Under the pieces are notes generated by a model. The model saw nothing but the letters and a program-made list of their open reading frames with translations. It had not been told where the DNA came from and searched no databases. Source: an uncultured Actinomycetes bacterium (GTDB taxonomy: Bacteria; Actinomycetota; Thermoleophilia; Solirubrobacterales; 70-9). From it: DNA of 5,697 nucleotides. Positions 1 through 5,697 of this stretch are shown piece by piece (the stretch's first letter is position 1; the number at the start of each line of letters is the position of its first letter). The stretch lies in assembly GCA_946479725.1 (NCBI GenBank), contig CAMLHB010000158.1:1-5697 (forward strand), read 5' to 3'. The translations under genes were made by a program, and so were the position numbers.

Positions 1-571
1 CGACCACGAAGGCGCTGGTGCGGCGGTTGGCGCGGTCGGTGGTGGCGAAGACGACGTAGAAGTCGGCGATCGTGGCGTTGGTGATCCAGATCTTCTGGCC
101 GTTGATCACCCACTCGTCGCCGTCGCGGACGGCGCTGGTCCGCATCGCCGCCGGGTCCGAACCGGCCTCGGGCTCGGAGAGCGCAAAGGCCGGCGACCAC
201 TCGCCGCTGGCGCACTTTGGCAGCCAGCGCTGTTTCTGCTCCTCGGAGCCGAACAGCTGGATCGGCAGCGTCCCCAGCTCCTGCACCATCAGCATCAGGG
301 CCGAGGAGGCGCAGGCTTTGGCGATCTCCTCGACCGCCATCTGCAGGACCAGGGTCCCCGTCCCGGTCCCCCCGTACTCGGCCGCGAAGGGAAGGCCGAG
401 AACGTCGTGGGCGGCGAGCAGCTCGCGGATGTCCCAGGGGTATTCGCTCTTGCGGTCGATATCGCCGGCCCGCGGCGCGATCTTGTCCTGCGCGAGTTGG
501 CGAACCATGTCGCGCAGGTCGAGCGCCTCCTGGGAGATCTCGTAGGCGGGGGTGACGGTGTCGACGCTCAT
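1..571 (-). CDS. Acyl-CoA dehydrogenase, N-terminal 190 residues (3' end cut by window edge)
   Basis: This is an FAD-dependent acyl-CoA dehydrogenase, which introduces the alpha,beta double bond into an acyl-CoA and passes electrons to electron-transfer flavoprotein in the cytoplasm. Reading the minus strand from the ATG at 571 gives an open frame to the left edge. The N-terminal helical domain covers about residues 11-125. The family signature [10 protein letters not shown] sits at 130-139, and the flavin-contacting KIWITN stretch at 160-165 leads into the middle beta domain. The catalytic glutamate and C-terminal helical domain lie beyond the edge, so chain-length class cannot be read. The start is supported by an AAAGGA ribosome site 4 nt upstream and by the absence of another in-frame start near it. 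It follows the mutase gene by 72 bp, with a large hairpin between them. A butyryl-CoA or isobutyryl-CoA dehydrogenase would fit that neighbour, but this is inferred from context only. Confidence 0.93.
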   Translation of the reverse strand, partial: MSVDTVTPAYEISQEALDLRDMVRQLAQDKIAPRAGDIDRKSEYPWDIRELLAAHDVLGLPFAAEYGGTGTGTLVLQMAVEEIAKACASSALMLMVQELGTLPIQLFGSEEQKQRWLPKCASGEWSPAFALSEPEAGSDPAAMRTSAVRDGDEWVINGQKIWITNATIADFYVVFATTDRANRRTSAFVV

Positions 572-575
572 TCGT

Positions 576-581
576 TCCTTT
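576..581 (-). promoter_or_regulatory. Ribosome binding site of the acyl-CoA dehydrogenase gene
   Basis: Read on the minus strand this is AAAGGA, followed by ACGA and then the ATG at 571-569. It is the only convincing Shine-Dalgarno-like sequence before any start in the window. It lies in the 17-nt spacer between the end of the 589-636 hairpin and the start codon, so it stays unpaired if that hairpin forms. Confidence 0.6.
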
Positions 582-588
582 CTCAATG

Positions 589-636
589 TCGTTTCCAGGA
601 TTTTGGCCCCTATAGGGGCTCAAAGGGTGGAAACGA
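589..636 (-). terminator. Intercistronic hairpin A between mutase and dehydrogenase genes (terminator-like, no U-tract)
   Basis: The outer arms TCGTTTCCA (589-597) and TGGAAACGA (628-636) are perfectly complementary over 9 bp. Inside is the perfect 14-bp palindrome GCCCCTATAGGGGC (606-619), with a further TTT/AAA pairing step between the two stems and small internal loops (3x3 and 2x2). The element starts 7 nt after the mutase stop codon and ends 17 nt before the dehydrogenase ATG. No run of T follows it on the minus strand, so a classical intrinsic terminator is not supported. It could be a U-less terminator, a 3'-end stabiliser or an mRNA processing site. The inverted repeat is certain; the function is inferred. 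Confidence 0.5.
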
Positions 637-643
637 TCCAGCG

Positions 644-2260
644 TTAGAAGACGGGGGACTCGGTGTAGGTGCCGAAGACCGCTTGCATCGCCGCGATCAT
701 CTCGCCCTCGCTGGCCTGGGTGCGGGCCGCCTCGATGATCGGTGGCATCAGGTTCCCCGCGCCGGCGGCGGCGCGCTTCAGCTCGGCCAGGGCGGACTCG
801 ACGGCGGCGCCGTCGCGAGCGGCGCGGGTCGCGGCGAGGCGGTCGCGCTGCTTGCCTTCCAGGGCCGGGTCGATCTTCAGGATCGGGGTCGGCTCTTCGT
901 CGTCCTGGGTGAAGTCGTTGACCCCGACGACGATCCGCCGCCGTTCGTTCAGCTCCTGCTGGTAGGTGAAGGAGGCGTCGGCGATCTCGCGCTGGGGGAA
1001 GTTGCGGCGGATCGCCTCGACCATCCCACCCAGCTCGTCAATCCGGGCGAAGTAGCCGTAGGCCGCCTCCTCCATCTCGTCGGTCAGCCTCTCGACGAAG
1101 TAGGAGCCGCCGAGCGGGTCGGCAGTGTTCGGGACGCCGGTCTCGGTGGCGATGATCTGCTGGGTGCGGAGCGCCACCCGCACCGCCTCCTCGGTCGGCA
1201 GCGCCAGCGCCTCGTCGAAGGAGTTGGTGTGCAGCGACTGGGTCCCGCCCATCACCGCCGCCAATGCCTCCAGCGCCGTGCGGACGATGTTGTTGAGCGG
1301 CTGCTGCGCGGTCAGGCTGACGCCGGCGGTCTGGGTGTGGAAGCGCAGCCGCATCGACTCCTCGCGGGTCGCGCCATAGGTCTCCTTCATCTCCCGCGCC
1401 CAGATCCGGCGCGCCGCCCGGTACTTGGCGATCTCCTCGAAGAAATCAATGTGTGAGTTAAAGAAAAAGGAGAGGCGGGGCGCGAAGTCGTCGACGTCGA
1501 GGCCTCGCTCGATCGCCCGCTCGACGTAAGTGAAACCGTCTTTGAGGGTGAAGGCGAGCTCCTGCTGGGCGGTCGAGCCGGCCTCGCGGATGTGGTACCC
1601 GGAGATCGAGACCGGGTGCCAGCGCGGCATGTTCTCGGTGCACCACTCGATCATGTCGGTGACCAGGCGCATCGCCGGCTCGATCGGGAAGCACCACTCT
1701 TTCTGGGCGATGTACTCCTTGAGGATGTCGGTCTGGATCGTGCCGCCGAGGTTCTCCGCCGGCACCCCCTGCTTCTCGCCGACCAGCACGTAGAAGGCGA
1801 GCAGGATCGCCGCCGGCGCATTGATCGTCATCGAGGTGGTGACGCCGCCGAGCGGGATCCCCTCGAAGAGGCGCTCCATGTCGGCGAGGGTGTCGACGGC
1901 GACGCCCTCGCGGCCGACCTCGCCGAGGCTGCGCGCGTGGTCGGAGTCGTAGCCCATCAGGGTCGGCATGTCGAAGGCGGTCGAAAGTCCGGTCTGGCCA
2001 TGGTCGAGCAGGTAGTGGAAGCGCTCGTTGGTCTCCTCGACGGTGCCGAAGCCGGCGAACTGGCGCATCGTCCAGAGCCGTCCCCGGTACATCGACTCGT
2101 AGGGCCCGCGGGTGAAGGGATAGGAGCCGGGGGCGCCGATCCGCTCCTCGGCTTCACCGTCGACGTCGGCCTCGGTGTAGAGCGGCTTGATCTCCTGGCC
2201 GGAGATCGTCGAGAACTCGGCCTCGCGTTCCACCCGCTTGTCGCCCGAAACCTGGCTCAT
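644..2260 (-). CDS. icmA: Coenzyme-B12-dependent acyl-CoA mutase large subunit, isobutyryl-CoA mutase type
   Basis: This 538-residue protein is the substrate-binding TIM-barrel subunit of a methylmalonyl-CoA-mutase-family enzyme. Family landmarks are the [21 protein letters not shown] segment from residue 47, [11 protein letters not shown] at 97-107, [10 protein letters not shown] at 174-183, SISGYH at 218-223 and the substrate-binding [14 protein letters not shown] stretch near 308-321. Numbering runs at a constant offset of 21 from the Propionibacterium enzyme: Tyr54, Arg61, Arg66, Gln176 and His223 match its Tyr75, Arg82, Arg87, Gln197 and His244. The two residues that grip the methylmalonyl carboxylate, Tyr89 and Arg207, are Phe68 and Gln186 here. 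These are the Phe/Gln pair known from Streptomyces isobutyryl-CoA mutase, which interconverts isobutyryl-CoA and n-butyryl-CoA. The C-terminal B12-binding domain (DxHxxG) is absent, so a separate small subunit is required. The length fits split-type subunits. The ATG at 2260 has no clear ribosome site. Automatic annotation would probably say methylmalonyl-CoA mutase. Family is near certain; substrate is a residue-based inference. Confidence 0.95.
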   Translation of the reverse strand: MSQVSGDKRVEREAEFSTISGQEIKPLYTEADVDGEAEERIGAPGSYPFTRGPYESMYRGRLWTMRQFAGFGTVEETNERFHYLLDHGQTGLSTAFDMPTLMGYDSDHARSLGEVGREGVAVDTLADMERLFEGIPLGGVTTSMTINAPAAILLAFYVLVGEKQGVPAENLGGTIQTDILKEYIAQKEWCFPIEPAMRLVTDMIEWCTENMPRWHPVSISGYHIREAGSTAQQELAFTLKDGFTYVERAIERGLDVDDFAPRLSFFFNSHIDFFEEIAKYRAARRIWAREMKETYGATREESMRLRFHTQTAGVSLTAQQPLNNIVRTALEALAAVMGGTQSLHTNSFDEALALPTEEAVRVALRTQQIIATETGVPNTADPLGGSYFVERLTDEMEEAAYGYFARIDELGGMVEAIRRNFPQREIADASFTYQQELNERRRIVVGVNDFTQDDEEPTPILKIDPALEGKQRDRLAATRAARDGAAVESALAELKRAAAGAGNLMPPIIEAARTQASEGEMIAAMQAVFGTYTESPVF

Positions 2261-2300
2261 TGGCCAGTTAGTCTGACAGCGGGTGACGCCGAAAGGCGCT

Positions 2301-3116
2301 TTATCCCGCCACGGCGCGCAGCTTCGGCGCCCAGACTTCTTCGAGGAAGTCGCTCAGTTCGTCGTTGAGCCGCTCGGGGTCGAGCCGCCACTCGAGGATC
2401 GAGTTGGCTTCGACCAGGCGCGCATTCGGCAGCTCTTCCAGCAGCATCCCGGAGTCGCTGAAGGGGTGCAGCGGGTCGCGCGGGTGACCGACGATCAGAG
2501 TCTGGTGCTCGATCTTGAGGCGCTCCTCGCGATGGGGCGCGGTCTCTCCCAGCAGCAGCCCCTCGAAGACGGCCTGCGAGGGCCCGGGCCGCTGCCGCAC
2601 CCAGTCGAGGCCGATGTCGACCAGGTGGTGGGTCCGCGGGATCGCCCGCGTCACCAGCGAAAGACCCTCGAAGAGGGGACGCCCGAACTTCAGGCCCAGC
2701 AGCACCGGCGCGAAGAGGCCGGCAACGGCGGAGAGCGCGTTGTCGAGCACCGGCATCTCGATGAAGAGCGCCCGCGCCCGGTCCGGGTATCGCACCGCCA
2801 GCTCGAGGGCGATGTTCGACCCCAGCGAGGTGCCGCCGACGACCGCCTGCTCCTCGCCGAGGTGGTCGAGCAGAGCGACGACCTGGCGGGCGAAGAGCGG
2901 CATCGAGTAGAGCCGCAGGTCCTCGGGGCGGTCGGAGCGGCCATGGCCGAGCATGTCGACGGTGACGACGCGGTTCCCCCGCTCGGCCAGCTCGGGTCCC
3001 AGCCGGTCGAACATGTGCCGGTTCATCAGCAGTCCGTGGACGAGGACGATCAGCCGTTCGCCCGTCCCGTACGTGTCGTACGAGATCCGGTGACCCTCGT
3101 AGCGGAACTCTCCCAT
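2301..3116 (-). CDS. Alpha/beta-fold hydrolase
   Basis: This 271-residue cytoplasmic hydrolase of the alpha/beta superfamily has no signal peptide. Visible elements are the oxyanion-hole strand LIVLVHG (22-28), the DMLGHGRSD turn (54-62) and the nucleophile elbow GTSLG with Ser97 (95-99). A helical cap region covers about 125-190. The probable acid is Asp214 in GHPRDPLHP. The segment that normally carries the catalytic His reads EANSILEWR (236-244), with no His there; His217 is the nearest candidate. The substrate cannot be named; lactone, ester or thioester hydrolysis are all possible. The start is ATG 3116, because upstream in-frame sequence is the antisense-like shadow of the neighbouring VOC gene and because the N-terminus [17 protein letters not shown] is a natural first strand. 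The ribosome site is weak. The gene lies 40 bp before the mutase gene and 59 bp after the VOC gene, suggesting a shared transcript. Confidence 0.88.
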   Translation of the reverse strand: MGEFRYEGHRISYDTYGTGERLIVLVHGLLMNRHMFDRLGPELAERGNRVVTVDMLGHGRSDRPEDLRLYSMPLFARQVVALLDHLGEEQAVVGGTSLGSNIALELAVRYPDRARALFIEMPVLDNALSAVAGLFAPVLLGLKFGRPLFEGLSLVTRAIPRTHHLVDIGLDWVRQRPGPSQAVFEGLLLGETAPHREERLKIEHQTLIVGHPRDPLHPFSDSGMLLEELPNARLVEANSILEWRLDPERLNDELSDFLEEVWAPKLRAVAG

Positions 3117-3133
3117 GTGCTGATCGTAGACCC

Positions 3134-3176
3134 GCGGGGCGCCTTTGCGTCCTCCTGGGACGGAAAAGCGCCCCGC
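3134..3176 (-). terminator. Intercistronic hairpin C between VOC and hydrolase genes (terminator-like, no U-tract)
   Basis: Two 19-nt arms, 3134-3152 and 3158-3176, pair around a 5-nt loop. The outermost 9 bp (GCGGGGCGC against GCGCCCCGC) are perfect. On the minus-strand RNA there is one G-U wobble, a UUU/AAA step and a single C-C mismatch. The arm begins on the last base of the VOC stop codon (TAG at 3178-3176) and the hairpin ends 17 nt before the hydrolase ATG. What follows is GGGTCTACG rather than a T-run. This is the strongest fold in the window; a U-less terminator or RNA processing element is inferred. Confidence 0.55.
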
Positions 3177-3802
3177 TACCGCGGCGACATGAGCGCCACG
3201 GGCACCGAGAGGCCGGCGCTGCGGCGGAGGGTGGCGATGCGGCGGCCGGGTTGCACGGCGTCGCGGATCTCGCCCACGCGCTCGCCGAGGGAGGCGACGG
3301 TCTGCTCGAGGTCGGGGGCGACGAAGGCGAGGCCCCAGAAGAAGGCGGGCCGGTCCCTCCCGGCTCGCTCGGTCGCCTCCGGGGGCTCCTGGACGACCTC
3401 GAGGATCGTCGAGCCGAGGCGGAAGAAGGCCTGGCGCGGTGCGCCGGCCGGGGTCGGCTCCTCGCGGATTCGCCGCAGGTCGAGGCCGGCGGCGGTCAGC
3501 GCCGAGACGGTTCGGTCGAGGCCGGCACTGATCGCGACGACGTGGTCGAGGGCGGTAATGCCGTTGGGGTGCGCTGGCGCTGCGGACGGCGGCGCTGCGT
3601 CGCTGCGGCGAGTCGGCAACCCGTCGAGCTCGAGCGAATCCAGATCGCGCAGCGACCACCCCATAAGCCCCCGCCCCTCTTCCTCCACGAACCGAATCCG
3701 CGTATCGCCGACGACGCAGACGTCGCCCTCGACCGCGAACCCGCACGCCTCCCACGCCTCAGCGCCATCCGAAACCTTCAGCTCGTCAAGCGTCACCGCC
3801 AC
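3176..3802 (-). CDS. VOC-superfamily (glyoxalase/bleomycin-resistance fold) protein
   Basis: This 208-residue protein is built of short beta-alpha-beta modules. The best module begins at ITALDHVVAIS (82-92), with a strand-1 His87 in the usual metal-ligand position. It continues through the helix GLDRTVSALTAAGLDL (94-109) and ends on the strand STILEVVQ with Glu135 as a second candidate ligand. A partner module follows (GLAFVAPDLEQTVASLGERVG from 157, ending GLSVPVALMSP), without an obvious His or Glu ligand. Residues 1-60 look like an additional degenerate module, and 62-80 are a Pro/Ala-rich linker. VOC proteins include glyoxalases, epimerases, dioxygenases and binding proteins; none can be chosen here. 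The start is GTG at 3802: no in-frame ATG exists between it and the upstream in-frame TAG at 3850-3848, and ATG 3813 is out of frame. No clear ribosome site is visible. Confidence 0.85.
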   Translation of the reverse strand: MAVTLDELKVSDGAEAWEACGFAVEGDVCVVGDTRIRFVEEEGRGLMGWSLRDLDSLELDGLPTRRSDAAPPSAAPAHPNGITALDHVVAISAGLDRTVSALTAAGLDLRRIREEPTPAGAPRQAFFRLGSTILEVVQEPPEATERAGRDRPAFFWGLAFVAPDLEQTVASLGERVGEIRDAVQPGRRIATLRRSAGLSVPVALMSPR

Positions 3803-3818
3803 GGCGACACCATAAGGG

Positions 3819-3860
3819 CGTGTCGCTTTTGTCCCCCTAATAGGGCGCTAAAGCGACACG
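3819..3860 (-). terminator. Intercistronic hairpin B overlapping the end of the GGDEF/HD-GYP gene
   Basis: The arms CGTGTCGCTTT (3819-3829) and AAAGCGACACG (3850-3860) are perfectly complementary over 11 bp. Between them is a second inverted repeat, CCCTA-A-TAGGG (3835-3845). The stop codon of the upstream gene (TAG, 3850-3848) and its last codons lie in the stem. The hairpin ends 16 nt before the VOC GTG start, and no T-run follows on the minus strand. The inner core resembles that of hairpin A: on the plus strand both read TTTTG, then CCCC, TA, TAGGG and finally AAAG. The role as terminator or 3'-end element is inferred from its position. Confidence 0.5.
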
Positions 3861-5697
3861 GGGTCCTGGCTCGGAGTCAGCGAGGGGACGACCTTCTCGG
3901 CGAAGCACTTGACCAGGTCGGGATCGAACTGGGTGCCGGCGGCCTGGCGGAGCTCCTCGAGGGCCTGCTCGCTGCTCAGGGCCGCCCGGTAGGGGCGACC
4001 TTCGGTCATCGCGTTGTAGGCGTCGCAGATGTGGATCGCGCGTGAGCCCTGGGGGATGTCACGGCCGGAGAGGCCGTCGGGGTAGCCGGCGCCGTCCCAG
4101 CGCTCGTGGGTCGAGCGGACCAGGGCGGCGACGGGGCCGAGCGCCGGCGCCGCGTCGAGCACGCGCTGGCCGACCAGCGTGTGCTTGCGGATCAACGCCC
4201 ACTCTTCGTCAGAGAGCGAGTCCGGCTTGTGGAGGATCTCGTCGGGGATCGCGATCTTGCCGATGTCGTGCAGCTCGGCCGCCCGCACGAGGACGTCGAG
4301 CTCTTCGCTCTCCAGCCCCAGCGCGCGCCCGAAGGCCGCGGCCAGACGGGCGACCCCCTCCAGGTGGCGCTCCAGATCCGGCTCGCGCGCCTGCAGGACC
4401 CGCAGCAGCACGCTCCGGGTCTGGCTCTGCGCCGAGCCGGCCCGCATCCCCTTCTTCGAGTACATGCGTTTGTCGGCGAGGCGGAGCGCGTCGGTCGCGG
4501 TGACCACCTCGACCGGGATCAGCACCTTGCCCCAGGAGGCGCCGACCTCGAAGCCCTTACCGCGATCGGAGAGCGCCTCTTCGGCAGCCTTGCAGATCGC
4601 TTCGGCCGGCAGCTCGCGGGTCGCCGCGAGAATGCAGAACTCGTCGCCGCCGAGCCGGTAGGCGCACCCGTGCGGCGCCACCGCCTCTTCCAGCTGGACG
4701 CCGAGGCGGCGCAGCAGATCATCTCCTGCCGGGTGGCCGAAGCTGTCGTTGTAGGCCTTGAAGCCGTCGAGGTCGAAGAGGGCGAGGACCATCGCCTCCG
4801 GCGGGCTGGCGGAGACGGCGCGGTCGAGGTCGGCCATCAGCGCCCGGCGGTTGGCGAGGCCGGTGAGGGCGTCGGTCACCGCCTCGTCCTGACTCGCCAG
4901 GAGCATCCGGGTGTTGAGGTTGAAGGTGATCAGCAGGCGGGCGAGCACCGCAACCAGGCAGGCGACGCCGAGGGCGACCGCGACCGTGCCGATGTCGACG
5001 AAGCTGCCGGCGGCGAGCAGCGAGATCCCGACGGCCGCCATCGCCAGCGGGACGACGATCGTGCGCCTGCCGGCGCGGGCGGCGGCGCTGCCGTTCTCGG
5101 CGGCAGGCAGCCAGGAGGCGGCGGCGAGCAGGAGGAAGGCGAGCGGCCAGCCGACGCTGGCGAGGTTGAGGGCGGTGGTGGACTGGCCGGCGACCGAGAG
5201 GTAGACGACGTCGCAGGCGCCGAAGAGGAGCAGCGCGCCCGCGATCAGCAGCCAGGTCCCTCCGGCGCGCCATTTCGAGGCGGCGAAGGCACCGCTGAGG
5301 AGGCCGAGGAGGACGACGTCCATGCACGGGTAGGCGAGGCTGACGGCAACGCCGAGGGGGCTGCCGCCAAGCGCTTCGAGGACCGGCGGGAAGATCAGCG
5401 CCGCGGCGACGCCGGCGACCGCCAGCGCCCCGATCAAGCCATCGACCCAGGCCAGCGGCTCCAACTGGGAGACCCGCGCCTTCAGCAGGTAGACGAGGGC
5501 GAGGAAGCTGGCGGGGTAGAAGGCGAGGAAGAGCAGGTCGGCCGGCGAGGGGAAGGGGGCCGGGCTGGCGTAGTAGAGGACGACCGAGTAGTAGGTCTGC
5601 CCGAGTGCCCAGAGCAACATGCCCACCCCGAGGGCCAACCAGGCCCGCCGCTCGGTCTCCATCGTCAGCACCCGCCAAAGCACGGCGAGCGAGGCAC
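3848..5697 (-). CDS. Membrane-bound GGDEF + HD-GYP cyclic-di-GMP turnover protein (5' end beyond window)
   Basis: This protein couples a diguanylate cyclase domain to an HD-GYP phosphodiesterase domain behind a multi-pass membrane sensor. Numbering from the GTG at 5683: about eight hydrophobic segments span residues 14-252, containing the PFPSPADLLFLAFYP loop seen in actinobacterial GGDEF proteins. The GGDEF domain covers about 268-410, with DALTGLANRR at 271-280, the metal-site FDLD at 303-306 and an intact GGDEF at 345-349. No RxxD inhibitory site lies 5 residues upstream of it. The HD-GYP domain covers about 425-600, with His440, HDIGK at 472-476 and THERWDGAGYPDG at 525-537; the usual HHE triplet reads THE. 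The frame stays open to the right edge (codons for ASLA precede GTG 5683), and proteins of this kind normally have earlier membrane segments, so I take it as truncated at its start. The stop codon lies in hairpin B. Which activity dominates cannot be told. Confidence 0.93.
   Translation of the reverse strand, partial: ASLAVLWRVLTMETERRAWLALGVGMLLWALGQTYYSVVLYYASPAPFPSPADLLFLAFYPASFLALVYLLKARVSQLEPLAWVDGLIGALAVAGVAAALIFPPVLEALGGSPLGVAVSLAYPCMDVVLLGLLSGAFAASKWRAGGTWLLIAGALLLFGACDVVYLSVAGQSTTALNLASVGWPLAFLLLAAASWLPAAENGSAAARAGRRTIVVPLAMAAVGISLLAAGSFVDIGTVAVALGVACLVAVLARLLITFNLNTRMLLASQDEAVTDALTGLANRRALMADLDRAVSASPPEAMVLALFDLDGFKAYNDSFGHPAGDDLLRRLGVQLEEAVAPHGCAYRLGGDEFCILAATRELPAEAICKAAEEALSDRGKGFEVGASWGKVLIPVEVVTATDALRLADKRMYSKKGMRAGSAQSQTRSVLLRVLQAREPDLERHLEGVARLAAAFGRALGLESEELDVLVRAAELHDIGKIAIPDEILHKPDSLSDEEWALIRKHTLVGQRVLDAAPALGPVAALVRSTHERWDGAGYPDGLSGRDIPQGSRAIHICDAYNAMTEGRPYRAALSSEQALEELRQAAGTQFDPDLVKCFAEKVVPSLTPSQDPVSL

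Noticed and set aside
407..1456. Plus-strand 349-codon open frame, and similar long plus-strand frames at 1592-2368, 2283-3815 and 3251-4045
   Set aside because: They lie antisense to well-recognised minus-strand genes. Their translations are Arg/Gly/Leu/Asp/Val-rich low-complexity mixtures without recognisable motifs, as expected from GC-rich codon bias on the opposite strand.
2261..2278. Possible operator TGGCCAGTTAGTCTGACA before the mutase gene
   Set aside because: Only 5 of 9 half-site positions are palindromic, and no second copy or regulator gene is present, so an operator claim is not supported.
2287..2298. Small hairpin CGCC-GAAA-GGCG just after the hydrolase stop codon
   Set aside because: It has only 4 bp, no U-tract, and does not share the plan of the three large hairpins. 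It is expected by chance in GC-rich sequence.
3117..3755. N-terminal extension of the hydrolase frame giving a 484-residue protein
   Set aside because: The extra residues overlap the VOC gene in another frame and are Arg/Pro-rich shadow sequence. A conventional alpha/beta-hydrolase N-terminus begins at ATG 3116.
3811..3813. ATG (minus strand) as the start of the VOC gene
   Set aside because: It is out of frame with the VOC reading frame by two bases; the in-frame GTG at 3802 is preferred.
4719..5678. Minus-strand 319-codon open frame overlapping the GGDEF/HD-GYP gene
   Set aside because: It is an Arg/Pro/Gly-rich shadow in an alternative frame, while the main frame encodes clear membrane segments and a GGDEF domain.
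5681..5683. GTG at 5683 as the true start of the GGDEF/HD-GYP gene
   Set aside because: The frame remains open to the right edge, and the first residues look like the end of an earlier membrane segment, so the start is probably outside the window.

Overview
The window is very GC-rich (by eye well above 60 %, with G/C-ending codons throughout), compactly coded, and carries all of its recognisable genes on the minus strand. Protein content and style fit a high-GC actinobacterium. My best guess is Thermoleophilia/Solirubrobacterales-like, based on the membrane GGDEF/HD-GYP protein and the isobutyryl-CoA-mutase-like enzyme. That placement is inferred from resemblance; no rRNA or other marker is present.

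In the direction of transcription (high to low coordinates) the layout is as follows. (1) A membrane-bound GGDEF + HD-GYP cyclic-di-GMP protein, 3848 to the right edge, whose true N-terminus lies outside the window. (2) A small VOC/glyoxalase-fold protein, 3176-3802, with a GTG start. (3) An alpha/beta hydrolase, 2301-3116. (4) A coenzyme-B12-dependent acyl-CoA mutase large subunit, 644-2260, whose two substrate-specificity positions (Phe68, Gln186) are those of isobutyryl-CoA mutase rather than methylmalonyl-CoA mutase. (5) The first 190 residues of an acyl-CoA dehydrogenase, 571 to the left edge. Gaps are short (40-73 bp), so genes 2-5 could be one transcription unit. The mutase and dehydrogenase form a plausible metabolic pair: isobutyryl-CoA/n-butyryl-CoA interconversion followed by alpha,beta-dehydrogenation, as in valine or short-chain fatty-acid breakdown. 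The B12-binding small subunit needed by the mutase is not in the window.

The most unusual non-coding signal is a set of three long hairpins occupying three of the four intercistronic gaps (589-636, 3134-3176, 3819-3860). Their outer arms are unrelated in sequence but self-complementary. Each has a UUU/AAA step between outer and inner stems, begins at or within about 7 nt of the upstream stop codon (or overlaps it), and ends 16-17 nt before the next start codon. None is followed by a U-tract. They may be U-less terminators, RNA processing or stability elements, or a dispersed structured repeat family. No RNA genes, insertion sequences, CRISPR arrays or clear promoters were seen, and no stretch over 300 bp lacks a gene.
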